Part shown: positions 11,464 to 20,668 of the stretch, piece by piece
How positions within the stretch are numbered: position 1 is the stretch's first letter
Layout: every line of letters starts with the position of its first letter
Position numbers and translations under genes: made by a program
From: Neofusicoccum parvum
Lineage: Eukaryota > Ascomycota > Dothideomycetes > Botryosphaeriales > Botryosphaeriaceae
NCBI GenBank assembly: GCA_020912385.1
Contig: CP087207.1
Coordinates: forward strand, 2,728,001-2,792,000
Reading direction: 5' to 3'
Length of the DNA stretch: 64,000 bases
The notes under the pieces: generated by a model
Seen by the model: only the letters and a program-made list of their open reading frames with translations
What the model was told of the DNA's origin: nothing
Database searches by the model: none

Positions 11464-12444
11464 TCATAGGCTCTTCTCAACCTCCCAGGCGTCGGCGATG
11501 GCGTCCTTGACGGCGGTTGCCTGCTCGGGGCTCAGCCTCTTGAGCGGTCTCCTGGGGAAGCCGCCGTAGCCGTAGTAGGACTCGATGGCCGACTTGGTGC
11601 CGGGGATGGCGGTCTTGGTGAGCTCCCAGTCGCCCTTGCTGAGGATGCGCTGCAGCTGGATGGCCTTCTCGTACTGGCCCTCGCCCCACAGGTTCCAGAT
11701 CTTGACGCAGAGCTTGGGGAAGACGTTGGCGCCGCCGGCGATGATGCCGGAGCCGCCGCTGGCGGCGGTCTGGGCGGTGAAGTCGGCGAAGCCGCCGAAG
11801 GCGAAGTAGCTGCTGCCGGCGCTCTTGGCCGTGGCGGCGTCGGTGGCGAGGGCGACGCGGGTCAGCTTGCCGGTGTTGCCGCAGGTGAACTTGGTGCCGA
11901 CGATGTTGGGGTGCTGGGCCAGCTTGATCAGGAAGTCCGAGTCCATGTCGATGCCGGCGACGGCGCCGGGGAAGTTGTAGATGAGCACGGGCGCGGGCGA
12001 GGCGTCGGCCACGGCGGTGTAGTAGGCGTAGATGGACTCGTTGTCCATGGCGTAGCGGTAGTAGCTGGGCGGCACCAGCAGCACGTACTCGCCGCCCGAC
12101 GCGTGCGCCTCCTTGCACAGCTCGATCGTGCCCCGGATGCTCTGCTCCGACGCGCCCACGATGACCGGCACGTCGCCGTGGCCGGCCGCGTCGAGCGCCT
12201 CCCGCACCGCGCGCGTGACGGCCTGGCGCTCTGCCCGCGTCAGGTGCACCGCCTCGCCGTTGGAGCCCATGGTGACGAGCCCCACGAGCCCGGCCTTGGC
12301 CAGCATCACGGCGTGCTTCTGCAGCGTGGGCAGGTCGAGGTCCTCGGTGTCCGGGTGGAAGAAGGTCATGAGCGGCGAGTAGATGCCGGCGCGCAGCGGC
12401 GTCCGCGGCTTGTCAGCGCCGTTTGCGTGGCCGTTTGCTGCCAT
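11464..12444 (-). CDS. DapA/HOGA-type class I aldolase (dihydrodipicolinate synthase family)
   Basis: Intronless, 326 aa from ATG at 12444 (MAANGHANG); the frame extends upstream only to a GTG. It is a TIM-barrel aldolase/lyase: GSNGEAVHLT at about 60-69 (the phosphate/carboxylate-binding GTTGE-like loop), Y156 in LIYNFPG, and the Schiff-base K185 in IVGTKFTCGN. In fungi such proteins cleave 2-keto-3-deoxy sugar acids, 4-hydroxy-2-oxoglutarate or similar compounds rather than making lysine, because fungi use the aminoadipate route. The substrate is not deducible. The gene is divergent from a Gfo/Idh/MocA oxidoreductase, suggesting a shared sugar-acid catabolic role (inference). A TATA-like element lies about 130 bp upstream. 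Confidence 0.9.
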   Translation of the reverse strand: MAANGHANGADKPRTPLRAGIYSPLMTFFHPDTEDLDLPTLQKHAVMLAKAGLVGLVTMGSNGEAVHLTRAERQAVTRAVREALDAAGHGDVPVIVGASEQSIRGTIELCKEAHASGGEYVLLVPPSYYRYAMDNESIYAYYTAVADASPAPVLIYNFPGAVAGIDMDSDFLIKLAQHPNIVGTKFTCGNTGKLTRVALATDAATAKSAGSSYFAFGGFADFTAQTAASGGSGIIAGGANVFPKLCVKIWNLWGEGQYEKAIQLQRILSKGDWELTKTAIPGTKSAIESYYGYGGFPRRPLKRLSPEQATAVKDAIADAWEVEKSL

Positions 12445-13246
12445 CTTGGAGTCTGGAGAGAGGGGCGTCACGGCGGGAGGGAGGGGCACGGAGGGGTGGG
12501 CAGTGAGCAAAGGGATGGAGGCTGCGGGATGTGACAATGCGGCCAGAGGGCCAGCCAGGCGGCACGTCGACACGCCTTATAAAGGCAGAATGGGCGCGGG
12601 CCGCCATAGCTACCCCGAAGCCGGCGGCAAAGCCCACTTTTACTCGGTGTTCCGTCGACGATGTTGCGGCGACGGCAAAAGGGAAGACGGCGTCTGGGCC
12701 TGCTGATAGCCGTCAGACGCTGAGAGCCTCGCGGCAGGAGTGCTCCCTGGACGGCGCGGCCAATGGGTTGCGCCTGCGCGCTGCCCACGGCGGGCTTTTC
12801 CGACATCCGACTGCGCGATTGACTAATGGGTGTGCTGCTGGTGGTGTGCGCTCAGATGGTGCTTGTCTTGCTCAGGGCAGGCCCGCGGACGACGGAGGGC
12901 CCGGGGGGGCTGCTGGAGGCGCGGGGCGCGAGTTTTCGCACCAATCAGGCGGCGCGCGGCGCGTGGGGTGCGGCCGGGCGAAGGCTGCGATTTCCTGCTT
13001 GGCTCTGGGGAAGCGTGGGCCGAAGGCGTGTGCGCGACTTTGCTCCCCTGCGCGCGCCCAGCCCCACGCTGCCCCTCACTGTCGGCCTCATTTTTCCGCA
13101 ACTTCAGCCCTGGCGCGCGCGCTGCACCGCCGCCGCAACCATGTTTCCCGCTGCGCCTACTAGAGTCCCGCGCCTCCTCGAATTTCTGCTCGCATCGCTG
13201 CTCCCAGGCTGAACTGGACCCTCCCCGCCGCACCGCTCCCCCCGCA
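12445..13246. other. Divergent promoter region, aldolase / Gfo-Idh-MocA
   Basis: About 800 bp, strongly GC-rich, with long but motif-free ORFs on both strands typical of GC-rich noncoding DNA. It contains promoters for both neighbours. No gene is supported. Confidence 0.5.
12575..12585 (-). promoter_or_regulatory. TATA-like element upstream of the aldolase gene
   Basis: The near-palindrome CCTTATAAAGG lies 131-141 bp upstream of the aldolase ATG. The spacing suits a TATA box for the leftward gene; being almost symmetrical it could also be read rightward, but the oxidoreductase ATG is over 650 bp away. Confidence 0.4.
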
Positions 13247-14665
13247 ATGGCTCCTCTCAATGTGTTGATGGTACATGCACACGTGCCCCACCATGCCTGA
13301 GAAGACGCGCCGCTGACTGACGCGTGGCAGGTTGGCACCGGCGAGTACACCACCGGCTTTGTCGGTGGTGGCGCGTCTGGCTCTGACAAGAAGGTCGGTG
13401 TCGTCGGCCTGACGCTGTTCGATCTCCGGCGGAGAGGGAAGGTTGGCAAGCTGTCCATGGTGGGCGTCTCGGGGAATAAGTTCCCGGCCATACGTGCGCA
13501 AGCCTCGACGTCGGCGCAATTCGAGCCCCTACTGACACGCGACAGGCGAGCATCTCCACAAGAACATCACCCAGGCGTACAACGGCCTGGACACCTCGTT
13601 CGCCTCTTTCCCGGCCGACGACCAGCGCGACGCCGACTCCTACAAGACCGCAATTGATGCCCTCTCGCCCGGTGACGCCATCACCATCTTCACACCCGAC
13701 ACCACGCATTACCCCATCGCGCTGTACGCCATCCAGCGCAAGATCCACGTCCTGGTCACGAAGCCCGCCGTGCAGCTCCTGGACCACCACCAGAAGCTGC
13801 TCGAGGAAGCCAGGAAGAATGGCGTCTTCGTGTTCGTTGAGCACCACAAGCGCTTCGACCCTGCCTATGCCGATGCGCGCTTCAAGGCCACGAAGCTGGG
13901 CGACTTCAACTACTTCTACAGCTACATGTCGCAGCCCAAGTCTCAGCTCGAGACCTTCAAGGCGTGGGCTGGCAAAGACAGTGACATCTCGTACTACCTG
14001 AACTCCCACCACATCGACGTCAACGAGTCCATGGTCCCCGACTTCAAGCCTGTGCGCGTGACCGCCAGCGGCGCCAAGGGCATTGCAACCGATCTCGGCT
14101 GCGTCGAGCAGACCGAGGACACCATCACCCTGCTGGTGGACTGGGTGAAGAAGACTGACCCGTCGAAGAGGGCGACTGGTGTCTACACCGCCAGCTGGAC
14201 CGCACCGCAGAAGGCGGGTGTGCACAGCAACCAATACTTCCACTACATGGCGTCCAAGGGCGAGGTCAGAGTGAACCAGGCGAAGAGAGGCTATGACGTC
14301 ACCGAGGACGAGGGCGGCCTGGTTTGGTACAACCCGTAAGTGGTTTCGTCTGGTTCGTGTGCTCAGGTTTGTAACGGCTGACGTTCTCCTCTTCCCGTAG
14401 GTTCTACATGAAGTATGCGCCCGACGAGGAGGGCAACTTTGCAGGTCAGACCGGTTACGGATACATCTCGTTTGAGAAGTTTGTGGACGCAGTGACAGCT
14501 CTGAAGGACGGAAGAGTGACTTTGGACGACCTTGACAAGCGCGGCCTGCCGACGTTGAAGAACACAATTGCTACCGGCGCCATCCTGGAGGCTGGCCGGA
14601 GATCGCTGGACGAGAAGAGGCCGATTGACATTGTTGAGGAGAACGGCGTCTGGTCCCTCAAGTAA
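13247..14665 (+). CDS. Gfo/Idh/MocA-family NAD(P)-dependent oxidoreductase
   Basis: Exons 13247-13270, 13331-13493, 13546-14335, 14401-14665 (413 aa). The first 24-nt exon supplies MAPLNVLM and the second V-GTGEY, rebuilding a Rossmann start ([13 protein letters not shown]); the second splice gives FPAI-REHLHKN and the third [27 protein letters not shown], then [13 protein letters not shown] (the EKP-like lysine, here TKP) and [10 protein letters not shown] follow the family pattern, with the alpha/beta C-terminal domain to GVWSLK. It should oxidise or reduce a sugar, sugar acid or inositol-like substrate. Divergent from the aldolase gene; substrate unknown. Confidence 0.88.
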
Positions 14666-15230
14666 GGGAAAAGACGATGATGAAGAATAATTTGGAGGGT
14701 TTACTGCGAATGTTATGTGTCGCAGGTCTGGTATTCCCTTTTGTTCGCCTTGGTTCCCAAAAGAACCTTCATCTACAAACAAATGAATAAACAGGAGGCT
14801 ACAGGTTGGTCGCAAAAAGCCCTGACTGCTTCAGCTGATAACAAAGTGTTAATGAAGAGTTGAAAGAGTTCATACGGATGATTTGGGTATTCAGATCGAA
14901 GCACATCTGTCGGATCGTTGCTCCAATTTCCTATGCAGGTACTTTCCTGATTCAGCACATCCTGTCAGCTTCGCATTGTTGCTCTTTCCTAGCCTGTTGC
15001 CGCGAACGCCATGCGTCACTCTTACCGCAGGCAGCTGGCTTCGAGAAAGCCTTCGTTCCAAACAGCTTGCAGCGAACAACTCTTCATCAACCAACTTGTA
15101 TCTCACTATTACTGCTATCGAAATCACGATACTGTCAGGCTGTCAGCGTTAACGATTTACGTGACTACACCACACCTGCAAGAGGTAACCATTCTTTCCG
15201 AGGAAGCAGCAGTAGGCAAAACGCGACAGA
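14666..15230. other. Intergenic, start of the AT-richer segment
   Basis: About 565 bp; holds the 3' region of the oxidoreductase gene and the promoter of the next gene. From here to about 29.7 kb base composition is visibly less GC-rich. No supported gene. Confidence 0.45.
14786..14791 (+). terminator. Candidate polyadenylation signal AATAAA
   Basis: AATAAA occurs 121-126 bp after the oxidoreductase stop in an A-rich stretch. Fungal polyadenylation signals are weakly conserved, so this is only suggestive. Confidence 0.3.
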
Positions 15231-16506
15231 ATGGTTTCAATCTCCACCACCGGCGACCGCTGCGTATTTCTCGAGTGGCAAGAGACGTTGTTCAACGATT
15301 ATCTGAAGAAGTTCGACTCGGCAAAGAATGAAGAAAAAAGGGGGCAAATCGTCGATCTCTGGACTCAATGTTGTTCGCTTCGCGAGCTGGACTCGAGGCT
15401 GGACAGATGGCTCATGGAACGGCAAACTTTCCTCAAAGAACTTCATGCCTGGGTTAATCACCGCAACAACCAAACACGCAAAATCCTAAATCGCGTCATC
15501 GATCCTGAGAACCCGAGGGAGAAGCTGACGGCAGACGAAGCTTGGTCAAAGCTGGAATCTGCGATGACTATCAACGACAGCAAGTGGAAGGTAAGTGAGC
15601 GCACAGGCTTCTTAGTACCCTCGCAATTCTGCCACGCTTCCTGGCGCTTTCTCGCTAATCATAGCCTTTGCGTCTTTTCAGGCTTACACCTCCGATAACA
15701 ACCGGCTCACTCGCGAAGCCCCCTTTCTTGTCCGTTCCTGTGTACACCTTGGCGGCGTCGACGCCATGAAAAGTGTCGAGAAAGCCTCCGGCGACTGGAA
15801 TCGCATGGCTGACGCCCAGGTAGTCGCAGCCTTAAGAAATCTCAACAAGGAATGCGAAGACCTCTACGATTTCGAAATGATCGCAGAACAGAGGGACATT
15901 GCGGCAGGCGTGATGAAAGAGCTCAGCGACACAACGGACTTTTGGCGCAATGTCCTGGGTAGGAGGGACTCATCGATACCCACAAACGACGGCAACGCTC
16001 ATGATAAGATCCTTGATGACGATCTTCTGGAGAGATGGAAGGAGTGGACGGATTCTTTGACCGATTCTTTCCACAACTGGATCGTGCCGCCGAAACAAAT
16101 GCGCATAAAAGGGAAGATGAAAGCCGTGGACGTGGAGCATTGTAAGGATGAAGATGACCAACCGCCTAAATCCTCAGCACCCACCGTCAGTCCAGATACC
16201 AGGAACAAAGAGGTGGGTGAGGACGAGGCTCAGGATGATGAAGCGGTATCGCCAGGACATGTTTCACCGGAAACGCGTTCCGAACATGAGCCCGACCGGT
16301 TAAAAAAGACTTCTCAGGATGATAAGAGCGGAAAATCACAGCCTGACTTGCCAGAAAGGGATTCCAAAGGAATTGCCAAACATTTGGAAGAGACTTCTCA
16401 GGACGATAAAAGTGGAACATCGCAGTCTGACTTGCCAGAGAGGGATTCCAAAGGAATTGCCAAACATTTGGAAGAGACCTCTCAGGATGATGAAGTTCGA
16501 GAATAA
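15231..16506 (+). CDS. Hypothetical protein with C-terminal tandem repeats; apparent -1 frameshift
   Basis: Not recognised. Exon 1 (15231-15590) ends at a strong GTAAGT; a 92-bp intron ends TTTTCAG at 15682. Exon 2 then reads AYTSDNNRLTREAP for 13 codons, but the long downstream frame (to 16506) is entered only if one extra base is assumed in the C run at 15720-15723; as written the frame stops at 15767. With that correction the reading continues FLVRSCVHLGG into MKSVEKASGDWN. No alternative GT-AG pair restoring the frame was found. The product would be about 390 aa, helical, with an acidic tail made of two 28-residue repeats. Either a sequence error or a recent loss-of-function indel; a shorter product from ATG 15766 is also possible. 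Confidence 0.6.
15720..15723 (+). other. Frameshift position (C4 run)
   Basis: Four C bases where five would give REAPFLVRSCVHLGG in one frame. The upstream frame ends at TGA 15767 and the downstream frame has a TAA at 15697, so the switch must lie between these points. Confidence 0.55.
16309..16494 (+). repeat. 84-bp in-frame tandem repeat (2.2 copies)
   Basis: Copies at 16309-16392 and 16393-16476 plus a partial copy from 16477. Each encodes 28 residues starting TSQDDKSG and containing DLPERDSKGIAKHLEE. The copies differ at a few bases, mostly in one short variable patch, so the duplication is fairly recent and kept in frame. Confidence 0.9.
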
Positions 16507-17562
16507 GATCTTTCTCTGGTCTGGTGGAGTACAATTGTTGCTGTGGAGGGAGCACTACTGGGAATGATCGAATGGATAGCAGGGTCGCAGTGCATGCAAG
16601 GTGCAGTTATTTCATACTGCAGACAGTCATGGGCTACAGTTTCTCTTAGAGTGAAGAACACCGTCTTTTCACATGTTTAATTCAACTCAAATCAAGCCTC
16701 GCCTTAGGCAATTGAAGCATTCGCTAAGATTTGGAATTGCCGCTATGCAGAAGAGCGCTTTAACCTTCCCTGTAGTAGTAGTCTTGTTGCTACCTCGGAT
16801 CAAACCAACGCTGAACGTGGGCCCCCATTGACACAGAAGACGCAACATAAGCGGTAAGAGAGCCAGTAAACCCACGGCGGAGGCCGGTCAAAGAAGCTGA
16901 AATTAGTGCTACCATGCAAGCGAATAAGGTTGGAGGATGACGAGCACTCCGCGGTGGGGAAAAGTCTGGACGCCGGGTGAGACACTAAGACGAGACGACA
17001 CAGCAGGAAACGAAGAAAAATAGTATGGAGATCACTCAGGAATATTCAACCGGCATCGGACCGTAGAAGCGAGGTCGGGGTTGGCAAATAGGAGAGAAGC
17101 ACGCAAGAACAGCGCTGAGCATCGGGATATTTCAGCCGCATTATTTGCGCCAACCAGGTTTTCACAACAACGCGATTCCCAGCTCCCGCAGCCTTTTCTC
17201 CACGTTTCCGGCAGAAGGAGCATCTGAATCCCTTGCTTCACTACTATTTCGGACACTATTGACTGCAAGCCAGAAGACGTGGTCAGCGCTTGGCACGCAG
17301 GAACCGCGTGCGGGGAGCCAATGGGATCGATTTGATGGTGATCCTGTATAAGCAGCCCGATCACTCAGCTATGTACATCCGCACGGACTTGTATGGGGCC
17401 CTATAGACGGGCAATGCGGAGTTCCGATGCGCGTGATCGTTGGGAGGTACCTACGCTACCATAGATTGCTTTAAAAGAGTGTACAAGAGCCTTCGACAGC
17501 ACTCAGTTCGTGGACCAGAGACCAGTATTTATAGGTAGTGCCTCATATTTGTACAAGCCAAC
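16507..17562. other. Intergenic, no supported gene
   Basis: About 1.05 kb. Only short ORFs without motifs. A TATTTATAG element lies at about 17526-17534, just upstream of the lipocalin-like start. Confidence 0.45.
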
Positions 17563-18176
17563 ATGGTCGCCGCTGAAAAGGCATTCAATTGCTTCGTCGG
17601 AGCGTGGGGATACATCAACGCCACACTTACGTGAGTGAAGAGAAAAAAACTACGCCAAAGCAGCACACTCCCCAAACCTTGAGAAAAGCGCGCACATGGA
17701 CTGACTATCGCTCGCACCTGAACAGCAACACCACCACCGGCGAGCTCATCCCTGAATGGCACAGCAACTACCCCAGCGGCATCTCGGTCTACACGTCCTC
17801 CGGCTACAACTCCTTCGTCATCACCTCCAACGACACCACGCAGCCCGAGTACCGGCCCAAGAACATCAGCCTCCCGGCCCAGCCCGACGACCCGGTCGAG
17901 CTGTGGGCCACCGTCGCGCAGCACAGCCTCGGCGTCGGCGGCACCTTCGAGATCATCAACGCCACCGACAGCAGGAACAGCACGGGGGACGGCCCAGCCG
18001 GCACGGTCAGGGGCACCTTCACCACGGCGACGCTACCCGCCTGGGTGGGGTTCGTGCTGGACAACGAGTTCGAGTTCGTGGACGGCTGCGACATGCACGT
18101 GCTGAGGGCGCGCTTCTCGGCCGACACGCTGCAGACGGTGTGGTTCTACCGGCTTGCGGACGCTGCGGGCGCTTGA
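17563..18176 (+). CDS. Lipocalin-like domain protein, 172 aa
   Basis: Exons 17563-17630 and 17726-18176; the 95-bp intron (GTGAGT...AACAG) joins INATLT to NTTTGELIP. The N-terminal FNCFVGAWGYINATL and the turn-rich SGISVYTSSGYNSFVITSND fit the lipocalin-like family common in fungi (FxGxW start, then G-containing strands). Beta-strand alternation continues to GFVLDNEFEFVDGCDMHVLRARFSADTLQTVWFYRL. No signal peptide is visible, so probably intracellular. Ligand or catalytic role unknown; such domains sometimes accompany secondary-metabolism genes, but no such cluster is next to it. Confidence 0.72.
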
Positions 18177-18680
18177 GCGGCGGGCGGGGTTTCATGGGGA
18201 GGGTGGCTGGTGGGAAGTTGACCTGTGCTCGCCTGAGAGAGATGGGCGTCGTCCGAGCGGCTTGGAATCTAGCATGCAAGTAATTTTATGCGCGCAGAGT
18301 GAGCTCTGGGAAGACGGACTATGCGAAAATGCAAAACCAATGCTTGTCCGGAAGCGTGATGCGTCCCGATGTTTTGTGTGCCGCTTATTTCTCCGGTGGT
18401 CGTCCCCGACAGCCTTGTTCCCACCTTCATCTATGCTGTAGTAGGGCTCTCTTTTGTGTTTCGAAATTGTTATGTTTTGCCTTGCCTTCGGTGGAGTTTG
18501 GGCAGATTTCTGCGCATGCGGTGCAAGCTGCAGCTCGTGTTGTACAGTACAAGCAGGAGGGGAGCCCGTAGCGCTCGGGGTACCGAGGGGCCGACGTACA
18601 TACGTCATACGCTAACACTATAAGAACTGCTCGTCCCGGTCCCACATTAGTTGCTTGAGCTATTTTGTTTTACCGAAATC
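18177..18680. other. Intergenic, no supported gene
   Basis: About 500 bp between two rightward genes; presumably 3' UTR plus the promoter of the next gene. Confidence 0.45.
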
Positions 18681-19094
18681 ATGTCTACACCGACATCAAT
18701 CCTCACCATCGGCCTCGACTTTGACTGGACGGCCGCCAACCGCGGAGAAAAGTTCGATATCAACGCAATCCGCACCGCTGTCGCGAAGGGCTTGGAAACG
18801 CTTAACAACGTCGATGGACTGTACGCAGAAACTTTCTTCTTGAATCCGGACAAGAAGGGCGTCTTCGACGAGGTCACAAGCAAGCTCCAAGCCGGACATG
18901 ACGGAAACCCTTGGAGCGGCGTCATCATCGGGTGGGGCGTGAGAGGGGTGGAAGACACAACTCCCGTGTTCGAGACACTGGTCAACCTCATCAAAGATAC
19001 AACTCCTGGGTCGAAGCTGATCTTCACCGGCCCTGCACCCGATCATTTCGGCGCCATCCAGAGGAATTTTCCGCATTTGAAGAGAGGCTCGTAA
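18681..19094 (+). CDS. Hypothetical protein, 137 aa, alpha/beta type
   Basis: Intronless ORF starting at ATG 18681 (AAATCATGTCT). Alternating strand/helix pattern: SILTIGLDFDWT, INAIRTAVAKGLETL, then WSGVIIGWGVRG, FETLVNLIKDTTPGSKLIFTGP. This looks like a small Rossmann-like or response-regulator-like fold, and the family is not recognised. The tail LKRGS stops beside a GTAAAG, so a short 3' exon cannot be excluded. No membrane or signal sequence. Confidence 0.6.
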   Translation: MSTPTSILTIGLDFDWTAANRGEKFDINAIRTAVAKGLETLNNVDGLYAETFFLNPDKKGVFDEVTSKLQAGHDGNPWSGVIIGWGVRGVEDTTPVFETLVNLIKDTTPGSKLIFTGPAPDHFGAIQRNFPHLKRGS

Positions 19095-20117
19095 AGGCGG
19101 AGGAGTTTTGGTAAGTCTGCACAGCACGACCTTGACGCGCTCTGATTGACTGACTGGGAGAAATACAGAAATGAGAACCCTTGTTGTACGGCAATTGAGA
19201 AGCCCAATGTTGCTTTTGGGATTGTTTGCGACCAGTAGATCGCGCACCCCAGCTCATCTCTGGGTACATGTGTTCTTTTGTCAGACTTTACTGCCTTGCT
19301 TCCTTAGGCATGTCGTTCATCTCGAATCTTCTATCATTCACGGAAACATGGAAACTCCTCTCATTGATGCCCAACCCCTCATCGGCACTCACTCGCGGAT
19401 AACGATTATCCTCGGTTATGCTATGCTCTCATTCATGTATATAAAGCAGACCTACTCACCTGTCCTTCAAGAGACAGGCAGAATCTACTCTCTTTCTGAC
19501 CTCATGTAATGAGACTCGATGCTGCTACAGAGAGGTCGCACGAAGTGCGAGAGTCTACGTACAAACGAGAGCTATAAAACTGCGAAGTGTGTGACGTCAC
19601 CGCATACCTACGTACCTACTGCCTACGTGTCATCACGTGCTTCACCTCAACACCAGTCCTTACTCAGCCGTTACACCTCACAACACTTCACCATCAAATC
19701 CAACATCTTCTCTTCCCAAGACTTCCTTTACTCTTCGTCTACCTGTCACATTAGTCAGTATGGCGGCTACAAAATCACTCCACTCATGCTTTGACCCAAT
19801 CCAGTGGGTGTGAAATCTTACTCGACCTCGCATCAGCCATGGTTCAAGGCCCTTTGATTTCGAGCCATTCATTTAACCCCGTGGTTAGACCCTGATTGGC
19901 ACCCGGAAAATCTGTCCGTCTTCGGTAAACAGTCTCATAATCAACGATTAAAAGTCTGCACCTGAGCACCCAGTTCCCAACTTTCAATGCCACACTACAT
20001 CAGCAGAAGCAGACGAGTTAAGTAGATATCGACCCCTCTCAGGAGACATATACCAGACAAACCCCTGCCGTCGCACCGGTTCAGCCAAACGCCGCCAGTA
20101 TATACGGCGTCCGCAAC
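19095..20117. other. Intergenic, no supported gene
   Basis: About 1 kb; many short ORFs without motifs. C/T- and CA-rich tracts at 19610-19760 and 19980-20110 look like fungal promoter or leader DNA. Confidence 0.45.
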
Positions 20118-20414
20118 ATGGCCTTAGCCACCCTGGGACTTGCACTGCTTGAAATCGAGAACAAGAGAAGAATAGCCAGCTACCGGACAAGCTGGAAGCC
20201 CCACGACATGGTCACCGCCTGCAAGCTCGTCGACTTCCGCCCTACCGAGCCTGGCGCGCCTTACCAGGCCATCTTCCGGAACTGTATGGACTGCAACTTT
20301 GCACTCGAGGCGGATATGAGCAAGAAAGGGCCTCAGAGTGCTGTGTACAGTGGCTTTGTCTGCTCTCTTGAGCAGCTGATCCGGATATTGGAAGAACATA
20401 CGTCAGAGGATTGA
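20118..20414 (+). CDS. Hypothetical protein, 98 aa
   Basis: Single ORF from ATG 20118 (GCAACATGGCC). It has a short hydrophobic start (ATLGLALLEIE), a central FRNCMDCNFALEAD with two Cys, and a C-terminal helix LEQLIRILEEHTSED. It shows ordinary coding character but no recognised family; it could be an exon of a larger gene. It lies tail to tail with the kinase gene. Confidence 0.45.
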   Translation: MALATLGLALLEIENKRRIASYRTSWKPHDMVTACKLVDFRPTEPGAPYQAIFRNCMDCNFALEADMSKKGPQSAVYSGFVCSLEQLIRILEEHTSED

Positions 20415-20668
20415 GAGGTGGGTCAAACTTTTGTCTTTTACTCTTGAAAACCTTGCTTATTCTCTTTGGAAACATAGTACAGAAGGATCAGCGGCTATTT
20501 AGCGGAATTTTCAGGCTGTCGAAGAGTACTTTAGGCAAAGTATTAAGCAGAGACGCGTATCTAACATCAAAATAAAGCATTGGGTATTCAAGGGAAGCGT
20601 ATGAGGCGGGTCTGAAAGTTCTTGAAAGTAGTACGCTAGGGAATCAAAAGCACCATGGCGTTGTGCAC

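Noticed and set aside
13257..14567. 436-codon minus-strand ORF
   Set aside because: Shadow of the Gfo/Idh/MocA gene, which has family motifs and proper splice joins.
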